Assembly: GCF_035917275.1 (NCBI RefSeq)
Contig: NZ_CP108508.1
Location: 2,976,001 to 3,040,000 of the forward strand
Length of the DNA stretch: 64,000 nt
Direction: 5' to 3'
Origin: Streptomyces sp. NBC_01237
GTDB lineage: Bacteria > Actinomycetota > Actinomycetes > Streptomycetales > Streptomycetaceae
The stretch's first letter is position 1. The number at the start of each line of letters is the position of its first letter. The notes beneath the pieces are model-generated. The model searched no databases. It saw only the letters and a program-made list of their open reading frames with translations, and was not told where the DNA came from. Positions 62,779 to 64,000 of the stretch are shown one piece after another. Both the position numbers and the translations under genes were made by a program.

Positions 62779-63654
62779 ATGAGCGCACCACTGGACTCCC
62801 TGCTCGATCTGCTCGACCTGGAGCAGATCGAGCGGGACATCTTCCGGGGCCTGAGCCGCAGCGCGGTCGTGCCCCGTGTCTTCGGCGGCCAGGTCGCGGC
62901 CCAGGCGCTGGTCGCCGCGGGCCGCACCGTCCCGGCCGACCGGGGGGCCCACTCCCTGCACGCGTACTTCCTGCGTGCCGGGGACCCGGGCGCGCCGATC
63001 GTCTACAGCGTCGACCGGATCCGCGACGGGAAGTCCTTCACCACGCGCCGGGTCGTCGCCGTCCAGCACGGGCAGCCGATCTTCCATCTCTCGGCGTCCT
63101 TCCAGACGTACGAGGACGGGCTGGAGCACCAGGCGGACATGCCGGCCGCCCCGGATCCGGAGACGCTGCCCACGGCCGCCCGGATGCTGCCCCGGTACGC
63201 GGACCGGTTCAGCGATCCGGGTGTCGTGGACCGGCTGATCGAGGCGCGCGCCGCCGTCGACCTGCGGTACGTGGACGCCCCGCCGTTCGGCACCGTCGGC
63301 GAGCCGCGCGAGCCCCGCTCCCAGGTGTGGTTCAGGACGAACGGCAAGCTCGCGGACGACCCGCTGCTGCACGTCTGCATGGCCACGTACGTCTCCGACA
63401 TGACGCTGCTCGACTCGGTGCTGCTCGCCCACGGGCGCGGCGGCTGGGCGGTCGGGGACGTGGTGGGCGCCAGCCTGGACCACGCGATGTGGTTCCACCG
63501 GCCCTTCCGGGCCGACGAGTGGCTGCTGTACGACCAGGAGTCGCCCTCGGCGTCCGGCGGGCGCGGCCTCGGCCAGGCCCGCATCTACACACAGGACAGG
63601 CAGCTGGCGATCACCGTCATCCAGGAGGGCGTGGTGCGGGTCCCCCGGGCCTGA
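62779..63654 (+). CDS. tesB: Acyl-CoA thioesterase II (TesB-like)
   Basis: 291 residues, double hot-dog fold. VFGGQVAAQALVAAGRTV, SLHAYFLRAGDP, RIRDGKSFTTRRVVAVQ and the second-half SLDHAMWFHRPFRADEWLLYDQESPSA with its Asp-containing catalytic set match TesB. It hydrolyses acyl-CoAs. Start ATG 62779; 19 bp after acdH and probably cotranscribed. The last codons lie in an 18-bp direct repeat. Confidence 0.92.
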   Translation: MSAPLDSLLDLLDLEQIERDIFRGLSRSAVVPRVFGGQVAAQALVAAGRTVPADRGAHSLHAYFLRAGDPGAPIVYSVDRIRDGKSFTTRRVVAVQHGQPIFHLSASFQTYEDGLEHQADMPAAPDPETLPTAARMLPRYADRFSDPGVVDRLIEARAAVDLRYVDAPPFGTVGEPREPRSQVWFRTNGKLADDPLLHVCMATYVSDMTLLDSVLLAHGRGGWAVGDVVGASLDHAMWFHRPFRADEWLLYDQESPSASGGRGLGQARIYTQDRQLAITVIQEGVVRVPRA

Positions 63655-63705
63655 ACAGGCCGCGGTCCAGGTCCGGGTGTTCCGGGACTGAACAGGCCGC
63701 GGTCC
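63651..63705. repeat. 18-bp direct repeat spanning the tesB stop
   Basis: CTGAACAGGCCGCGGTCC occurs at 63651-63668 and again at 63688-63705, 37 bp apart. The first copy contains the tesB stop codon. Suggests a short duplication between tesB and the CDF gene. Confidence 0.85.
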
Positions 63706-63729
63706 GCCGATTCGGACATACTCCCCACC

Positions 63730-64000
63730 ATGAGTGACGAGAATTCCGGTGGCGGGGAGTCCACGTTCACCGTCATCGTCGCGGCGGTCGCCAATCTCGG
63801 CATCGCCGTGGCGAAGGCCGTCGCGGGGCTGATCAGCGGATCGAGCGCGATGCTGTCCGAGGCCGCGCACTCGGTCGCCGACACCGTCACCGAGGTCATG
63901 CTCCTCACCGCGCTCAAGCGGAGCGAGAAGCCCGCCGACGAGGACCATCCCCTCGGCTACGGCCCCGAGCGGTACATCTGGGCGATGCTCGCCTCCATCG
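63730..64000 (+). CDS. Cation diffusion facilitator (CDF) transporter, 5' part
   Basis: Start ATG 63730; 90 codons are visible before the window ends. TM1 ANLGIAVAKAVAGLISGSSAML is followed by SEAAHSVADTVTEVML, the SxxxHxxxD metal-site pattern of CDF proteins (TM2), and the loop HPLGYGPERYIWA. These export Zn2+, Fe2+ or similar ions in exchange for protons. Confidence 0.9.
   Translation, partial: MSDENSGGGESTFTVIVAAVANLGIAVAKAVAGLISGSSAMLSEAAHSVADTVTEVMLLTALKRSEKPADEDHPLGYGPERYIWAMLASI

Overview
The window looks like a chromosomal segment of a Streptomyces or a close relative. Base composition is very GC-rich, third codon positions are almost always G or C, GTG starts and 4-bp stop/start overlaps (ATGA or GTGA) are frequent, and typical actinobacterial families are present (DUF397/XRE pairs, PucR, CU044_5270 behind an ECF sigma factor, AcdH-type acyl-CoA dehydrogenase). 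Most of it reads as conserved chromosomal core. A stretch of about 8.5 kb (26.5-35.1 kb) is accessory in character. No rRNA or tRNA gene, integrase or CRISPR array was seen.

Layout. 0-5 kb: the end of a VWA lipoprotein gene, then a membrane-anchored hydrolase fused to an ABC ATPase and its permease. 5.2-6.3 kb: a P-loop kinase-like gene and a DUF4291 gene that overlap tail to tail. 6.4-14.0 kb: a myo-inositol catabolic locus. iolC, an aldolase gene, iolB, iolD and mmsA are read leftward, and an IolE-like gene is read divergently from a shared promoter region carrying a palindrome. No inositol dehydrogenase, transporter or GntR-type regulator is attached. 14-16 kb: a DinB protein, a small HTH protein and a zinc alcohol dehydrogenase. 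16.2-19.3 kb: a decayed PrsW-like gene, a near-perfect CsoR-type operator, then copZ and copA. 19.35-19.98 kb: a 637-bp stretch with a CRP-like site, a possible promoter, a 30-codon ORF and hairpins. 20-23.7 kb: citrate synthase and a RecD2-type helicase. 23.8-26.5 kb: an ECF sigma factor with its CU044_5270 partner, and a divergent membrane protein/winged-helix pair with its own inverted-repeat operator.

Accessory stretch, 26.5-35.1 kb: a VOC-like remnant, an SMI1/KNR4 protein, membrane proteins, an unrecognised two-gene pair, a DUF2254 protein, an XRE-DUF397 module with small divergent genes, and a two-gene AAA ATPase/HNH nuclease operon that fits a Septu-like (PtuA-PtuB) anti-phage system. 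35.2-40.6 kb: a sugar-oxidation locus (Gfo/Idh/MocA oxidoreductase, DUF993, two TIM-barrel isomerases, LacI regulator) with a LacI-type operator. 40.6-42.8 kb: an EamA exporter and a divergent LysR regulator whose last codons and stop lie inside the inverted repeat of a 157-bp MITE-like element.

43-53 kb: secreted and envelope functions (Tat-exported GH3 enzyme, lipoprotein, S37 peptidase, a small secreted Cys protein, a fused double ABC exporter, a class-A-beta-lactamase-like serine hydrolase) and a small protein that faintly resembles the C-terminal part of Cas8c/Csd1. 53.4-59.6 kb: a TPP enzyme, an agmatinase-family ureohydrolase and a sodium/solute symporter, with a divergent PucR regulator; this may be a guanidino-compound or arginine route. 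59.6-64 kb: a ferredoxin/MBL-fold protein, a DUF664 pseudogene, a DUF5713 gene, acdH behind a TetR-type palindrome, a TesB thioesterase and the start of a CDF metal transporter. All calls come from reading the sequence; no homology search was run.
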